Shown here piece after piece: positions 30,256 to 39,039 of a DNA stretch of 64,000 nt; position 1 is the stretch's first letter, and each line of letters opens with the position of its first letter. Source of the DNA: Bradyrhizobium amphicarpaeae (lineage in GTDB: Bacteria > Pseudomonadota > Alphaproteobacteria > Rhizobiales > Xanthobacteraceae). The DNA lies in NCBI RefSeq assembly GCF_002266435.3, contig NZ_CP029426.2:3812001-3876000 (forward strand), read 5' to 3'. The translations under genes and the position numbers were made by a program. The notes below the pieces were generated by a model that was not told the DNA's origin, did no database searches, and worked only from the letters and a program-made list of their open reading frames with translations.

Positions 30256-30753
30256 CTACGGCTGCCTGAACGCAAACGGCGTCGCTGTGATCGTCTGCTT
30301 CTTGACGCAGGCCTGCGCGCCAAAACCGCCGCAAAGACTGCCGTGCAGATCGAACCGGATAATACGCGCGGCCCCGCGCTTCACCGACGGCGGCATGATC
30401 TTGTAGCTGCGGACATGGCCGTCGAACACCTCGCGAGCGCTGCCATCGGGCAACGTCACCACGATCTTGATGACGCAGCCCCCGGTTCCGCAATAAGTGG
30501 TCTCGCGGTCTCCACATTTGGTGTCCCGGAAATCGACGATGTAGTCGTCGCGGCCGTCACCGGTGAGATCGATCCTGCGTACCGTATCGGGCGCAAAGGT
30601 CACCTCGCCACCGTCCTGGCCGGTGCATTCGTCATTGGCGTAGCGCAGCGCCTTCTGCACGCCCGGCGGATAGTCGGACGGATTGAACGGCTTGGCATCC
30701 TCCGCACGCGCGGCGGAGACGAACAGAGCGAGCAGAAACATCAAATAGCGCAT
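30256..30753 (-). CDS. Secreted hypothetical protein with Asp-rich loop
   Basis: This encodes 165 residues from the ATG at 30753, which gives a clean signal peptide (MRYLMFLLALFVSAARA). The mature part contains RIDLTGDGRDDYIVDF, an FG-GAP or EF-like D-x-D-x-R-D-D calcium loop, and six cysteines suggesting disulfides (CTGQDG, CGDRETTYCGTGGC, CGGFGAQAC). I do not know a function; secreted proteins with this 'DLTGDGRDD...C' pattern recur in Bradyrhizobium. It is divergent from the lipoprotein gene at 30848. Confidence 0.75.
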   Translation of the reverse strand: MRYLMFLLALFVSAARAEDAKPFNPSDYPPGVQKALRYANDECTGQDGGEVTFAPDTVRRIDLTGDGRDDYIVDFRDTKCGDRETTYCGTGGCVIKIVVTLPDGSAREVFDGHVRSYKIMPPSVKRGAARIIRFDLHGSLCGGFGAQACVKKQTITATPFAFRQP

Positions 30754-30847
30754 GCGCGTTTGTCGCCGGCGCGGTCGCCATCGTTCAGGGAATTTTAAGC
30801 ACGATCGGCGCACCCTCGCCCAATTCTCGCGTACAGAGTGCCGCATC

Positions 30848-31207
30848 ATGGTCAAAGCGCCCGCCTTCCTTCTGTTGTCGCTGGCGCTCGCCGGATGTGC
30901 CGTGGCGCCGCATGCGCATCTAGCCTCCGATCCCGCCTTCAAGCCTGCACGTTATGCCTGGGATGGCGCGGGCGAGGATCCCAATCGGCCGCGCGCAGCC
31001 TCACGACCAACACGGGCCGCGGCCCGATCCGAGCCCGATAGATCGCAAGCCGGGCTGCAGCCCCGTTCGAAGGAATGGTGGCAGGCGCAGGACGCCAGCG
31101 AGGCCGAGCAGGACGCCAGGGTCAACCGCTCCCTGGTCATCTGCCGGGGATGCCTGCGCGCGCCGCAGCAGCCCGACGATTCCAGGCTCGCCAAAGCAGC
31201 CGATTGA
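30848..31207 (+). CDS. Small lipoprotein, hypothetical
   Basis: This encodes 119 residues from the ATG at 30848. The signal sequence MVKAPAFLLLSLALAGC ends in a lipobox (LAGC, Cys17). The rest is polar, low in predicted structure, and carries a CRGC pair near residue 98. I recognise no domain. It is convergent with the TPR gene, 10 bp between the stops. Confidence 0.65.
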   Translation: MVKAPAFLLLSLALAGCAVAPHAHLASDPAFKPARYAWDGAGEDPNRPRAASRPTRAAARSEPDRSQAGLQPRSKEWWQAQDASEAEQDARVNRSLVICRGCLRAPQQPDDSRLAKAAD

Positions 31208-31217
31208 GCAGACGGCC

Positions 31218-32150
31218 TTATTGCAGCGCTCCGAGCTTCCGCAACGAGTGTTGCGCGGACGCCAGGCCGGGCTTCAGCTCCAGCGCCTTCCTGAAATCGG
31301 CGATCGCGCCCTGCTTGTCGCCCAGCCGCAAACGGGCCTGCCCGCGATTGTTCCAGGAATAAACGTCGGAGGGATCGTACAACAGCGCCTTGTCGTAGTC
31401 GGACAGGCCGCCCCTGTTGTCGCCCTGGTAGAGGCGGATCATGCCGCGATTGCGCCAGCCGCGCGCGTCGGTCGGCGCGACGCGGATCGCCTCGCCATAG
31501 TCCGCGGCGGCACGGTCGAGCTGCTCGCTGTCCCGGTAGACGTTGCCGCGATCGATGTAAGCGAGCAGATCGGGCGCGAGCTTGATCCGCGTCGTATAGT
31601 CGGCGAGCGCATGGACCATGTCGCGCTTGCGGTAATAGACGAGGCCGCGATTGCTGTAGGCCATTGCGTAGTTCGGGTCGCGCTTGATCGCCGAATCGAA
31701 ATCGGCCAAGGCGCCGTCGAGGTCGCCCTTGTTGAAGCGGGACTCGCCGCGATTGCTGTAGGCCAGCGCCAGCGACGGATCGAGCTTGATGGCCTGGTCG
31801 TAATCGGCAATGGCGCGATCATAATCGCGCTTGAAGCTGTAGACGCGACCGCGATTATTGTAGGCGCAGGCATAGTCTGGATCGAGCCTGACGGCTTCGT
31901 CGAGATCGGACAGCGCAGCATCGAGCTCGCGCTTCTCGGTGAGACCATGCCCCCGATTGCAATAGGCACCGGCGAGCCGCTTGCCGATCTCGCTCCCGGT
32001 GTCGATCACGGTGGAGCATGCCTTGACCCGCTGGTCCGGCGTGCTGGTCAGCCCCACGCAGGCCTCCCAGGCCGGACCGCCCTCGGCCGCAGCCGGCACC
32101 GTCGCGGTCAGCGCGGCGAGCAGCACCATGAGACTGAGCCGGGCACGCAT
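31218..32150 (-). CDS. Secreted TPR-repeat protein
   Basis: This encodes 310 residues. A signal peptide (cleaved near AAAEGG) is followed by about seven tetratricopeptide repeats of the form AYxNRGxxxxxKxDxDxAIADYDxAIKLDP, spanning residues 60-300. TPR solenoids bind peptides and scaffold complexes; the partner is unknown. Two cysteines (CVGL, ACSTVID) before the repeats may form a disulfide. Many rhizobial periplasmic TPR proteins share this layout. Confidence 0.85.
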   Translation of the reverse strand: MRARLSLMVLLAALTATVPAAAEGGPAWEACVGLTSTPDQRVKACSTVIDTGSEIGKRLAGAYCNRGHGLTEKRELDAALSDLDEAVRLDPDYACAYNNRGRVYSFKRDYDRAIADYDQAIKLDPSLALAYSNRGESRFNKGDLDGALADFDSAIKRDPNYAMAYSNRGLVYYRKRDMVHALADYTTRIKLAPDLLAYIDRGNVYRDSEQLDRAAADYGEAIRVAPTDARGWRNRGMIRLYQGDNRGGLSDYDKALLYDPSDVYSWNNRGQARLRLGDKQGAIADFRKALELKPGLASAQHSLRKLGALQ

Positions 32151-32253
32151 TTTGCGGATATCTCCCCTGCAGCAACCTTCCTTGGTCGCACCTTGGCAAT
32201 GGCCGGTTCAGGCGCCTAGATCAGAGCAACGCAGCACGTCGGAAGGATCTTGC

Positions 32254-32529
32254 ATGGTGGCATCGGTACGCGACAACAAGGACAGCAGCCGCTTCGAGCT
32301 CGATGTCGGCGGCGACGTCGCCTTCGCCAATTACCGGCTGACCCCGACGGCGGTCATCATCACCCATACCGAAACGCCGCGTGCGCTACGCGGTCGCGGC
32401 ATCGGCTCCGAGCTGGTGAAAGGCGCGCTGGAGCTAATCCGCCGCGACGGCAAGAAGGTGATCGCGGGATGCGGCTTCGTGGTCGACTATCTCGAGCGGC
32501 ATCCGGAGGATGCGGATCTCGTCGCCTGA
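32254..32529 (+). CDS. Small GNAT-like N-acetyltransferase (YjdJ/NATD1 type)
   Basis: This encodes 91 residues from the ATG at 32254, preceded by GGAAGGA. It is the minimal Gcn5-related fold: FANYRLTPTAVIITHTETP (beta strands), RGRGIGSELVKGAL (the acetyl-CoA loop, Q/RxxGxG/A) and a C-terminal FVVDYLERHPE. Proteins of this size acetylate small molecules or proteins in vitro only occasionally; the substrate is unknown. A terminator follows at once. Confidence 0.85.
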   Translation: MVASVRDNKDSSRFELDVGGDVAFANYRLTPTAVIITHTETPRALRGRGIGSELVKGALELIRRDGKKVIAGCGFVVDYLERHPEDADLVA

Positions 32530-32535
32530 AAGCAA

Positions 32536-32562
32536 AAGGGCCCGCGACAGGCGCGGGCCCTT
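32536..32562 (-). terminator. Bidirectional terminator
   Basis: The perfect 11 bp stem AAGGGCCCGCG (32536-32546) / CGCGGGCCCTT (32552-32562) lies between two convergent genes. The T run is on the minus strand, so it chiefly serves the DUF3597 gene. Confidence 0.85.
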
Positions 32563-32588
32563 GCGATCGCTTCGCAGCGACCGATCTG

Positions 32589-32981
32589 TCAGTGCTTGAT
32601 CTCCGGCGGCAGCTTGCCGCCATTGGCGGCGAGCTTGGACATCACCTGCTTGTGCAGCCAGACGTTCATGCTGGCCGAGTCGTTCATGTCGCCGGTGTAG
32701 CCGAGCTCCTTGGCAAGGTCCTTGCGCGCAGCGAGGCTGGAATCGATGTCGAGCGCCTTCATGAGGTCGACGATCGAGGTACGCCATTCCAGCTTCTCGC
32801 CCTTGTGCGCGGCCACCGCCTTGTCGACGATAGCCGCCACGTCGACCGCGGCCATGGGCGCGCCGCCCGGTGCCGAAGCGTCCGGCGCGGCTCCAGCGGG
32901 CGACGCTGCGCCACCGGCGGGCGCGGCGGAAGCCGGCTGGGTACCAAAGATCGCGCTCATGATTTTCCCGAAAATGCTCAT
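32589..32981 (-). CDS. DUF3597 domain-containing protein
   Basis: This encodes 130 residues from the ATG at 32981. The N-terminal MSIFGKIMSAIFG helix and Ala/Pro-rich linker are followed by the DUF3597 fold (VDVAAIVDKAVAAHKGEKLEWRTSIVDLMKALDID, then ARKDLAKELGYTGDMNDSASMNVWLHKQVM), a small helical domain resembling LysM-associated or phage-tail proteins. Function is unknown. There is no signal peptide in the strict sense. Confidence 0.85.
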   Translation of the reverse strand: MSIFGKIMSAIFGTQPASAAPAGGAASPAGAAPDASAPGGAPMAAVDVAAIVDKAVAAHKGEKLEWRTSIVDLMKALDIDSSLAARKDLAKELGYTGDMNDSASMNVWLHKQVMSKLAANGGKLPPEIKH

Positions 32982-33316
32982 ATCTGCTCCCCGAAAAGGA
33001 TCCGTTGGAAGGGCCTTGAGTGGCACTTATAGACGAAGTTCCTGCGTTGCGCCCGCGCGTTCTGCGAACCATCGACCAGCATCAGCTTATGTGCGGCGAA
33101 ATGACGGCCGAATGACATCGTCGAGGTTGCGATGCGGCATCGAATCTCACCCAAGCGTGAGGGACAGGACTCGGAAATCGGCGTACGCTTCGGCTTCAGC
33201 TCGCGATGCCATCCGGAATTCGCGTCTGGTTGGGATCGCGGGACTTCAGAGAATGGCGGCTGCTCGCGCCGTTTGCCGGCGCCGGATTCGGCCGCTCGGC
33301 AAGGGAGCTAGCGACC
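32982..33316. other. Intergenic region without recognised features
   Basis: I see no supported gene, repeat or operator in this 335 bp gap between the divergent DUF3597 and DUF2189 genes. It should contain both promoters. The ribosome binding site AAGGGAG (33301-33307) of the DUF2189 gene lies at its end. Confidence 0.4.
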
Positions 33317-34225
33317 ATGGCCACACTCTACCAGGGCAATGTCCCCACGATGGCCCAGACCACGGATGCGTCTGGACCGGTAATCCGAACCATCCAGCTG
33401 TCCGACCTGCACGATGCGCTTAGGCGCGGCTGGGAAGATTTCAAGGCCGTGCCGAGCCACGCCATCATCCTCTGCGTGATCTATCCGGTGCTCGGCCTCG
33501 TGCTCGCCCGCATGGTGTTGGGCTATTCGGTGCTGCCGCTGCTGTTTCCGCTCGCCGCCGGCTTCGCGCTGATCGGCCCCTTCGCAGCGCTCGGTCTCTA
33601 CGAACTCTCCAGCCGGCGTGAACGCTACGAGGAAGCCAGCGCCTGGGACGCGATGGAGGTACTGCGCTCGCCTTCGTTCGGGGCGATGCTCGGCCTCGGC
33701 GCATTGCTGCTCGCTCTGTTCGTGACCTGGGTTGCAACCGCGCAGGCGATCTATGTCGCGGCGTTCGGCTACGAGGGCGTCACCGGGATCTCGGACTTCA
33801 CGACGCGCGTGCTGACGACGCAGCAGGGCTGGTGGCTGATCGTGGTCGGCTGCGGCGCCGGCTTCCTGTTCGCGCTCGCTGCGCTCTGCATCAGCGCCGT
33901 ATCGTTCCCGTTGATGCTGGACCGCCATGCCGGCGCGTTCGAGGCGATGATCACCTCGTTGCGCGTGGTCGCGAGGAACCCGGTGCCGATGGCCGCGTGG
34001 GGCGTGATCGTGGCGTTACTGCTTGCGCTCGGCACGATCCCGGCCTTCCTCGGCCTTGCTGTGGTGATCCCCTTGCTCGGCCATGCCACCTGGCATCTCT
34101 ACCGCAAGGTGATCGTCTCGGAGCCCGGGGCACGCCCGGTGCCGCCGCCGCCGCATCGTCCGCGCAAGCCGGCGGCCGACTTCCCGGCGAACCTCTTCCC
34201 CTGGCGTAACCGAACGGACGCCTGA
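33317..34225 (+). CDS. DUF2189 family integral membrane protein
   Basis: This encodes 302 residues from the ATG at 33317. The longer frame to 33206 lacks the AAGGGAG site that serves this start. The cytoplasmic N-terminus has IRTIQLSDLHDALRRGWEDF, the family's opening. About six hydrophobic segments follow (near residues 50-95, 125-150, 170-205 and 225-250), and a Pro/Arg-rich C-terminal tail ends the protein. Function of DUF2189 is unknown; the genes often sit near cytochrome oxidase or respiratory genes elsewhere, but not here. Confidence 0.85.
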   Translation: MATLYQGNVPTMAQTTDASGPVIRTIQLSDLHDALRRGWEDFKAVPSHAIILCVIYPVLGLVLARMVLGYSVLPLLFPLAAGFALIGPFAALGLYELSSRRERYEEASAWDAMEVLRSPSFGAMLGLGALLLALFVTWVATAQAIYVAAFGYEGVTGISDFTTRVLTTQQGWWLIVVGCGAGFLFALAALCISAVSFPLMLDRHAGAFEAMITSLRVVARNPVPMAAWGVIVALLLALGTIPAFLGLAVVIPLLGHATWHLYRKVIVSEPGARPVPPPPHRPRKPAADFPANLFPWRNRTDA

Positions 34226-34238
34226 CGATCTCGTGACA

Positions 34239-34270
34239 TGCGATCCTGCCCATGCTTCGGCAGGATCGCA
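34239..34270 (+). terminator. Hairpin after the DUF2189 gene
   Basis: The perfect 12 bp stem TGCGATCCTGCC (34239-34250) / GGCAGGATCGCA (34259-34270) has an 8-nt loop and begins 13 bp after the stop. The following T content is modest. Confidence 0.65.
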
Positions 34271-34340
34271 CGCCTTGCTTTGGCCGCGGTTCCGACCGAG
34301 ATTGCGCGCGCCGATCATCTCACGGAATTCATTACCTCGA

Positions 34341-35165
34341 ATGACCTCGACGATTTCTCGTCTCGCACTCGCAGCCTTCGCCCTTTTCGCGTCCATCCTG
34401 TCCGCCCAGCCGGCGTTCGCCGCGGTTGCCTGCGGCTCGGGCAATTTCGATGCCTGGCTTGCGGAGTTCAAAACCGACGCTGCGGCCAAGGGGATCTCAC
34501 AACAGGCCATCGCGTCGGGGCTCGCCGGCGTGACGCTCGATCAGAGCGTGCTTAACCGCGACCGCTCGCAAAAGGTCTTCAGCCAGACCTTCGAGGAATT
34601 TTCCGGCCGCATGGTGCCACCGCGCCTGGAGCGCGGCTCCAACAGGATGAAGCAATACGGTTCCGTGCTGTCGCGCATCGAGCAGGCCTATGGCGTTCCG
34701 GGCGAGGTCCTGGTCGCGATCTGGGGCCTGGAGACCGATTTCGGCGTCAACACCGGCAAGTTCGCCACGATCCGCTCGCTCGCAACACTGGCCTATGACT
34801 GCCGGCGCGCCGAGCAGTTTCGCGCCGAGCTGATGGATGCGCTGCGCATCGTCCAGCGCGGCGATCTCGCGCCGGCCGAGATGAAGGGCGCTTGGGCCGG
34901 CGAACTCGGCCAGACCCAGTTCATGCCGTCGTCCTGGATGAAATACGCCGTCGATTTCGACGGCAACGGCAAGCGCGACCTGCTGCACAACGCGCCCGAC
35001 GTGCTCGCCTCCACCGCCAATTATCTCGCCGGCTACGGCTGGCAGAAAGGCAAGGATTGGCAGCCGGGCAGTCCGAATTTCGCGGTGCTGCAGCAGTGGA
35101 ACAAGAGCGAGGTCTATTCCAGGACTGTCGCCTATTTCGCCACCCAGCTGGCGCGCGCCCCTTAA
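34341..35165 (+). CDS. Lytic murein transglycosylase (MltB-like)
   Basis: This encodes 274 residues from the ATG at 34341, which begins a signal peptide (MTSTISRLALAAFALFASILSAQPAFA). The catalytic glutamate lies in IWGLETDFG (near residue 131), and the MltB/SltB-family motifs GELGQTQFMPSS and ANYLAGYGW follow in order. The enzyme cleaves the glycan backbone of peptidoglycan to 1,6-anhydro products in the periplasm. There is no lipobox, so it is soluble rather than anchored, and no peptidoglycan-binding domain follows. Confidence 0.93.
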   Translation: MTSTISRLALAAFALFASILSAQPAFAAVACGSGNFDAWLAEFKTDAAAKGISQQAIASGLAGVTLDQSVLNRDRSQKVFSQTFEEFSGRMVPPRLERGSNRMKQYGSVLSRIEQAYGVPGEVLVAIWGLETDFGVNTGKFATIRSLATLAYDCRRAEQFRAELMDALRIVQRGDLAPAEMKGAWAGELGQTQFMPSSWMKYAVDFDGNGKRDLLHNAPDVLASTANYLAGYGWQKGKDWQPGSPNFAVLQQWNKSEVYSRTVAYFATQLARAP

Positions 35166-35185
35166 AGGCTCATCAAAAAGCGCGT

Positions 35186-35212
35186 AGGGCCGATCGCCTG
35201 GCGACCGGCCCT
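35186..35212. terminator. Bidirectional hairpin between convergent genes
   Basis: The stem AGGGCCG-a-TCGC / GCGA-c-CGGCCCT has 11 pairs, one mismatch and a 3-nt loop. It sits between the transglycosylase gene and the small secreted-protein gene. Confidence 0.6.
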
Positions 35213-35235
35213 CTCTCGTGCGTTTGCCTACCCGT

Positions 35236-35499
35236 TTACTTGCCCATGGTGGCGTGCATCGCCTTGTTCAAGTGCATGCTGCACGCACCCATCTTGCCGT
35301 TGAGCATCGAATCCTGCGCGGAAGCGATCTCCTTCTGCGCGACGAGCTTGCCGTCACCGTCGGCCATGTTCTCGATCGCGGTCTCGGTCTTCTCCAGGTT
35401 GGCGGAGCTGCAACCGCCCGTGGCGTGCTTGGCGGCTTCGGCCGGCGCGACGGCGAACGCGACGGCGGCAATTGCGATAACCCCGAGTAACTTCGTCAT
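35236..35499 (-). CDS. Small secreted hypothetical protein
   Basis: This encodes 87 residues from the ATG at 35499, which gives a signal peptide (MTKLLGVIAIAAVAFAVAPAEA). The mature 63 residues are helical and acidic/basic mixed, with cysteines in GGCSSANL and GACSMHLNKAMHATM, probably one disulfide linking two helices. I recognise this as a type of small rhizobial periplasmic protein but know no function. Confidence 0.75.
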   Translation of the reverse strand: MTKLLGVIAIAAVAFAVAPAEAAKHATGGCSSANLEKTETAIENMADGDGKLVAQKEIASAQDSMLNGKMGACSMHLNKAMHATMGK

Positions 35500-36159
35500 G
35501 ACGTTACTTTCCTTCTCTTCTTCTTGAGCAGGACCGACGACATTGCCGGCTTCTGCAACATGACCTTCCTCGGGCGCGGCAACTTGTCGCAATCAATTCA
35601 CTGCGAGAACGGCGTGATGTTGCGCGCCACGCAGAGCCGCATGCGAAATTTCTGATTTTCATTACATCCCGGTAATCATCGCCACACGCTTGGCGTGCGC
35701 GCTTCATTAACGTGCCTGCGAGGCCCAGATGCATGCCGCCGGCCACCTCTGCTGCGGCGAAGCCACGGCGCCTTCCGCGAGGCCTGCACCCCATCAAGTA
35801 TTGAATCTTTGTTCAGAACAGCAACCTTCACACTATGCGAATCACGCATGCCCGAATTGGGTGCACAAGCTAGGTGAGCGCCTTGCGGATGATCAACGCG
35901 CAACTTATTTCGGCGCTGACCGCGATCAATCGCTCGTCGTTAAGCCCGTGATTTCACGGACGTTTATGGACAGATTCGCGCCATAGAGCCCAAGCCTTGG
36001 GCGGGGCTGGCAAGAGGTTAAGCGTCCCTTACTTGCGGTATGCGCTACTCGCTTAGCTGCATCGCAACATCGGAACTTTCGCAGTGCACCACTCTCACGT
36101 ATATTCATTTCAACGATGAGGCTCGGGCAAGAGCTGAATCGAACTACAGGAGACTACCA
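35500..36159. other. Long intergenic region with two palindromes
   Basis: No supported gene lies in these 660 bp; the longest open frames have atypical composition and no ribosome binding site. Two palindromes stand out: CCGTGA-TT-TCACGG (35946-35959) and GCCCAAGCCTTGGGC near 35988-36002. The stretch 35780-36150 is AT-richer than its surroundings, so it may hold a promoter region or a small RNA upstream of the DUF1127 gene. Confidence 0.4.
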
Positions 36160-36312
36160 ATGCTGCTCTCGCTCATCCGCATGATCCAGGCCTTCCGGGA
36201 CTATCAGCGCAATGTCGCCGAACTGTCCCAGCTCAGCGATCGCGAACTGGCCGATATCGGTCTCGATCGCTCGGACATCCCGCGCGTTGCCGCCGGTCAG
36301 TATCAGGGCTGA
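36160..36312 (+). CDS. DUF1127 small protein
   Basis: This encodes 50 residues, with ACAGGAGAC ending 6 nt before the ATG. The C-terminal half has the DUF1127 signature ELSQLSDRELADIGLDRSDIPRVA. Small proteins of this family in rhizobia and Rhodobacter act in RNA turnover and in phosphate, carbon or stress responses by binding RNA or regulators; the specific role of this one is unknown. Confidence 0.9.
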   Translation: MLLSLIRMIQAFRDYQRNVAELSQLSDRELADIGLDRSDIPRVAAGQYQG

Positions 36313-36439
36313 TATCGTTCAGCCCTTCACCGGAACGGACCGATAGCGCCCGCCTCGTGCGGGCGTTGTCGCATCTGGTGGCAGAAAACTCGATCTCGGC
36401 GATTCCACTCCCCGCCGAAAAGCGCTACCTGTCCGCCCC

Positions 36440-37867
36440 ATGACAGGACCCCATTCCAACATCGTGCACGTCGTCGGCGCCGGCCTTGCCGGCTCCGAAG
36501 CCGCCTGGCAGGTGGCGAAAGCCGGCGTGCCCGTGGTGCTGCACGAGATGCGGCCGGCCCGCATGACTGAGGCGCACCGCACCGACGGGCTCGCGGAACT
36601 CGTCTGCTCCAATTCGTTCCGATCGGACGATGCCGCCAACAACGCCGTCGGCCTGCTGCATGCGGAGATGCGCCGGCTCGATTCGCTGGTCATGCGCGCG
36701 GCCGACGCCAACCAGGTGCCCGCCGGCGGCGCGCTCGCCGTCGACCGTGACGGCTTCTCGGCGGCCGTCACCAAGGCGCTGAACGACCATCCCCTGATCG
36801 AGATCGCCCGCGGCGAGGTTGCAGGCCTGCCGCCGGCCGATTGGAGCAACGTCATCGTTGCCACCGGCCCCCTCACCTCCACAGCCCTCGCCGAGGCCAT
36901 CCGCGAACTGACGGACGAGAACGCGCTCGCATTCTTCGACGCGATCGCGCCGATCGTGCACCGCGAATCCATCGACATGTCGGTGGCCTGGTTCCAGTCG
37001 CGCTACGACAAGGTCGGCCCCGGCGGCACCGGCGCGGACTACATCAACTGCCCGATGACCAAGGAGCAGTATGACGGCTTCGTCGCCGCGCTGATGTCAG
37101 GCGAGAAGACCGAATTCAAGGAGTGGGAGACCAACACGCCCTATTTCGACGGCTGCCTGCCGATCGAGGTGATGGCGGAGCGCGGTCCCGAGACCTTGCG
37201 CCACGGCCCAATGAAGCCGGTCGGCCTGACCAATCCGCACGACCCCACGACCAAGGCCTACGCGATCGTGCAGCTGCGCCAGGACAACAAGCTCGGCACG
37301 CTCTACAATATCGTCGGCTTCCAGACGAAGCTGAAATACGGCGAGCAACAGCGCATCTTCCGCACCATCCCCGGGCTGGAGAAAGCGGAGTTCGCCCGTC
37401 TCGGCGGCCTGCATCGCAACACCTTCCTGAACTCGCCGAAGCTGCTCGACGGCCAGCTGCGCCTGCGCGCGCAGCCGCGTCTTCGCTTCGCCGGGCAGAT
37501 GACGGGCTGCGAGGGCTATGTTGAATCCGCCAGCGTCGGCCTGATCGCCGGCCTCTATGCAGCCGCGGATGCGCGCGGCGAGACGCTTGTCAGCCCGCCG
37601 GGCACGACCGCGCTCGGATCGCTGCTCGGCCACATCACCGGCGGCCATATCGAGACCATCGAGCCCGGCACACGGTCGTTCCAGCCGATGAACATCAATT
37701 TCGGTCTGTTCCCACCGCTTGCGACCCCGCCGACGAAGAAGCCCGACGGTACACGCCTGCGCGGCAACGAGAAGACGGTGGCCAAGAAGCAGGCGATGAG
37801 CGCCCTGGCACTCGCCGATCTCGATCGCTGGATCGCCGATCATCTGCGCATGGCCGCAGCCGCGTGA
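36440..37867 (+). CDS. trmFO: Methylenetetrahydrofolate-tRNA-(uracil-54-C5)-methyltransferase
   Basis: This encodes 475 residues. The N-terminal FAD-binding Rossmann motif is [18 protein letters not shown] (residues 9-26), then HEMRP and [26 protein letters not shown]. The catalytic cysteines are in the YINCPM and GCEGY contexts, and [14 protein letters not shown] follows near the C-terminus. TrmFO uses folate and FADH2 to make m5U54 in the T-loop of tRNAs, in place of the SAM-dependent TrmA. The length is normal. The kinase-like gene starts 7 bp downstream. Confidence 0.96.
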   Translation: MTGPHSNIVHVVGAGLAGSEAAWQVAKAGVPVVLHEMRPARMTEAHRTDGLAELVCSNSFRSDDAANNAVGLLHAEMRRLDSLVMRAADANQVPAGGALAVDRDGFSAAVTKALNDHPLIEIARGEVAGLPPADWSNVIVATGPLTSTALAEAIRELTDENALAFFDAIAPIVHRESIDMSVAWFQSRYDKVGPGGTGADYINCPMTKEQYDGFVAALMSGEKTEFKEWETNTPYFDGCLPIEVMAERGPETLRHGPMKPVGLTNPHDPTTKAYAIVQLRQDNKLGTLYNIVGFQTKLKYGEQQRIFRTIPGLEKAEFARLGGLHRNTFLNSPKLLDGQLRLRAQPRLRFAGQMTGCEGYVESASVGLIAGLYAAADARGETLVSPPGTTALGSLLGHITGGHIETIEPGTRSFQPMNINFGLFPPLATPPTKKPDGTRLRGNEKTVAKKQAMSALALADLDRWIADHLRMAAAA

Positions 37868-37874
37868 GTTTGTA

Positions 37875-38969
37875 ATGAGCCTCCCAAAAGACGACGCCGC
37901 GACGCTCTCGGCGCGCTGGACCGAGGGCGTGCTGCTCAAGCGCGATGTGTTCTCGACCGTCGAGCGCGGGCGCTTCCGCGGCGAGAGCGGCGAGGTCGAT
38001 GCCGTGCTACGCCGGCTCGACGAGGTGCCGTGGTGGTCGTTCCCTCTGGCGCGCCATCTGTTCGCCCGCGAGAAGCACGCCCTGGCGCTCGCCAAGGGGC
38101 TGAATGTCGGACCTGAGCTGCTGTGGGCCGGACGCCGTGCGCTGGTGCGCGGCTTCGTCGACGGCGCAGCTCTGCATCTGGCAAAGCCGCATGGCGACCT
38201 CGCCTATTTCCGCTCGGCCAAGGCGGCGCTGCGTCGGCTGCGCCGCGCCGGTATCTGCCACAACGATCTGGCCAAGGAGCAGAACTGGCTGGTCGGCCGC
38301 GACGGCCTCGCCTATGTCACCGACTTCCAGCTCGCCGCCTGCTTCAACCGGCGCGGCCGGCTCTATCGCATCCTCGCCTATGAAGACCTCAGGCACCTGC
38401 TCAAGCACAAGCGCTCCTATGCGCCCGATGCACTGACGCCGCGCGAGCGAAAGATCCTCGCCAAGAAATCCTTCGCTGCGAGCCTGTGGCTCGCCACCGG
38501 CAAGAAAGTGTATCGCGCCATCACGCGCGGGCTGTTCAACTTCACCGACCGCGAGGGCGGCGGCCGCAGGCTGGTCAATGACGCACCGGTGCTGACCGAA
38601 CTGATCCGCAAGAATCCGGCCGTGCGCGACACCGCCATCGTCGCTTTTGCCGACCGTCGCTCCGGCGTCGGGCTTTACGCCTTCGTCGAAGCCGATCAAG
38701 CCATCCTCGAAGGCCAGCTGCGGAACGAGCTTTCGGCAGCCAAGGGCCCGAAACCGCCGGAGCACATCCAGGTGGTGCACGCGCTGCCACGCGACGCCAG
38801 CGGCAAACCGCGCACCGAGATCCTGCAGCTGGTCGCCATGAACCAGCTCGACCTGATCGAGCCCATGATGAAGAACGACCAGGACCGCGCGTTCCTCAAG
38901 GACATCCTGGAACAGCGGAAAAACCTGCGCGACCGCTTCAATTTCGAGGCGGATCTGCCGACGAGCTGA
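37875..38969 (+). CDS. Kinase-like protein fused to an ANL (acyl-adenylate) C-terminal subdomain
   Basis: This encodes 364 residues. The first 230 look like an aminoglycoside/RIO-type kinase-like fold: the catalytic loop is HNDLAKEQNWL (129-139, HxDxxxxN) and the metal-binding TDF is at 149-151. Residues 246-325 match the C-terminal subdomain of AMP-binding enzymes: NPAVRDTAIVAFADRRSG, then a YAFVEAD strand, then LPRDASGKPRTEIL, the A10 motif with the lysine (Lys311) that catalyses adenylation in full-length ANL enzymes. No ANL N-terminal core is present. I know of no named family with this combination. It follows trmFO by 7 bp and is probably co-transcribed. Confidence 0.8.
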   Translation: MSLPKDDAATLSARWTEGVLLKRDVFSTVERGRFRGESGEVDAVLRRLDEVPWWSFPLARHLFAREKHALALAKGLNVGPELLWAGRRALVRGFVDGAALHLAKPHGDLAYFRSAKAALRRLRRAGICHNDLAKEQNWLVGRDGLAYVTDFQLAACFNRRGRLYRILAYEDLRHLLKHKRSYAPDALTPRERKILAKKSFAASLWLATGKKVYRAITRGLFNFTDREGGGRRLVNDAPVLTELIRKNPAVRDTAIVAFADRRSGVGLYAFVEADQAILEGQLRNELSAAKGPKPPEHIQVVHALPRDASGKPRTEILQLVAMNQLDLIEPMMKNDQDRAFLKDILEQRKNLRDRFNFEADLPTS

Positions 38970-39039
38970 CGGGCCGCCGCGCCTTGAAGCGTCCACATTG
39001 GCGATAGAGAAGCATCGGATCATTTGGGCTGGACGGAAC

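Noticed and set aside
27325..30798. A 1157-residue open frame on the plus strand across the AAA, PPC and acyl-CoA synthetase genes
   Set aside because: It is antisense to three genes with clear motifs, its residues are rich in Arg, His and Ala as in GC-driven shadow frames, and it has no recognisable domain.
35729..35986. An 85-residue frame in the 660 bp gap
   Set aside because: There is no ribosome binding site, the amino-acid make-up is unlike a folded protein, and it overlaps the palindrome at 35946.
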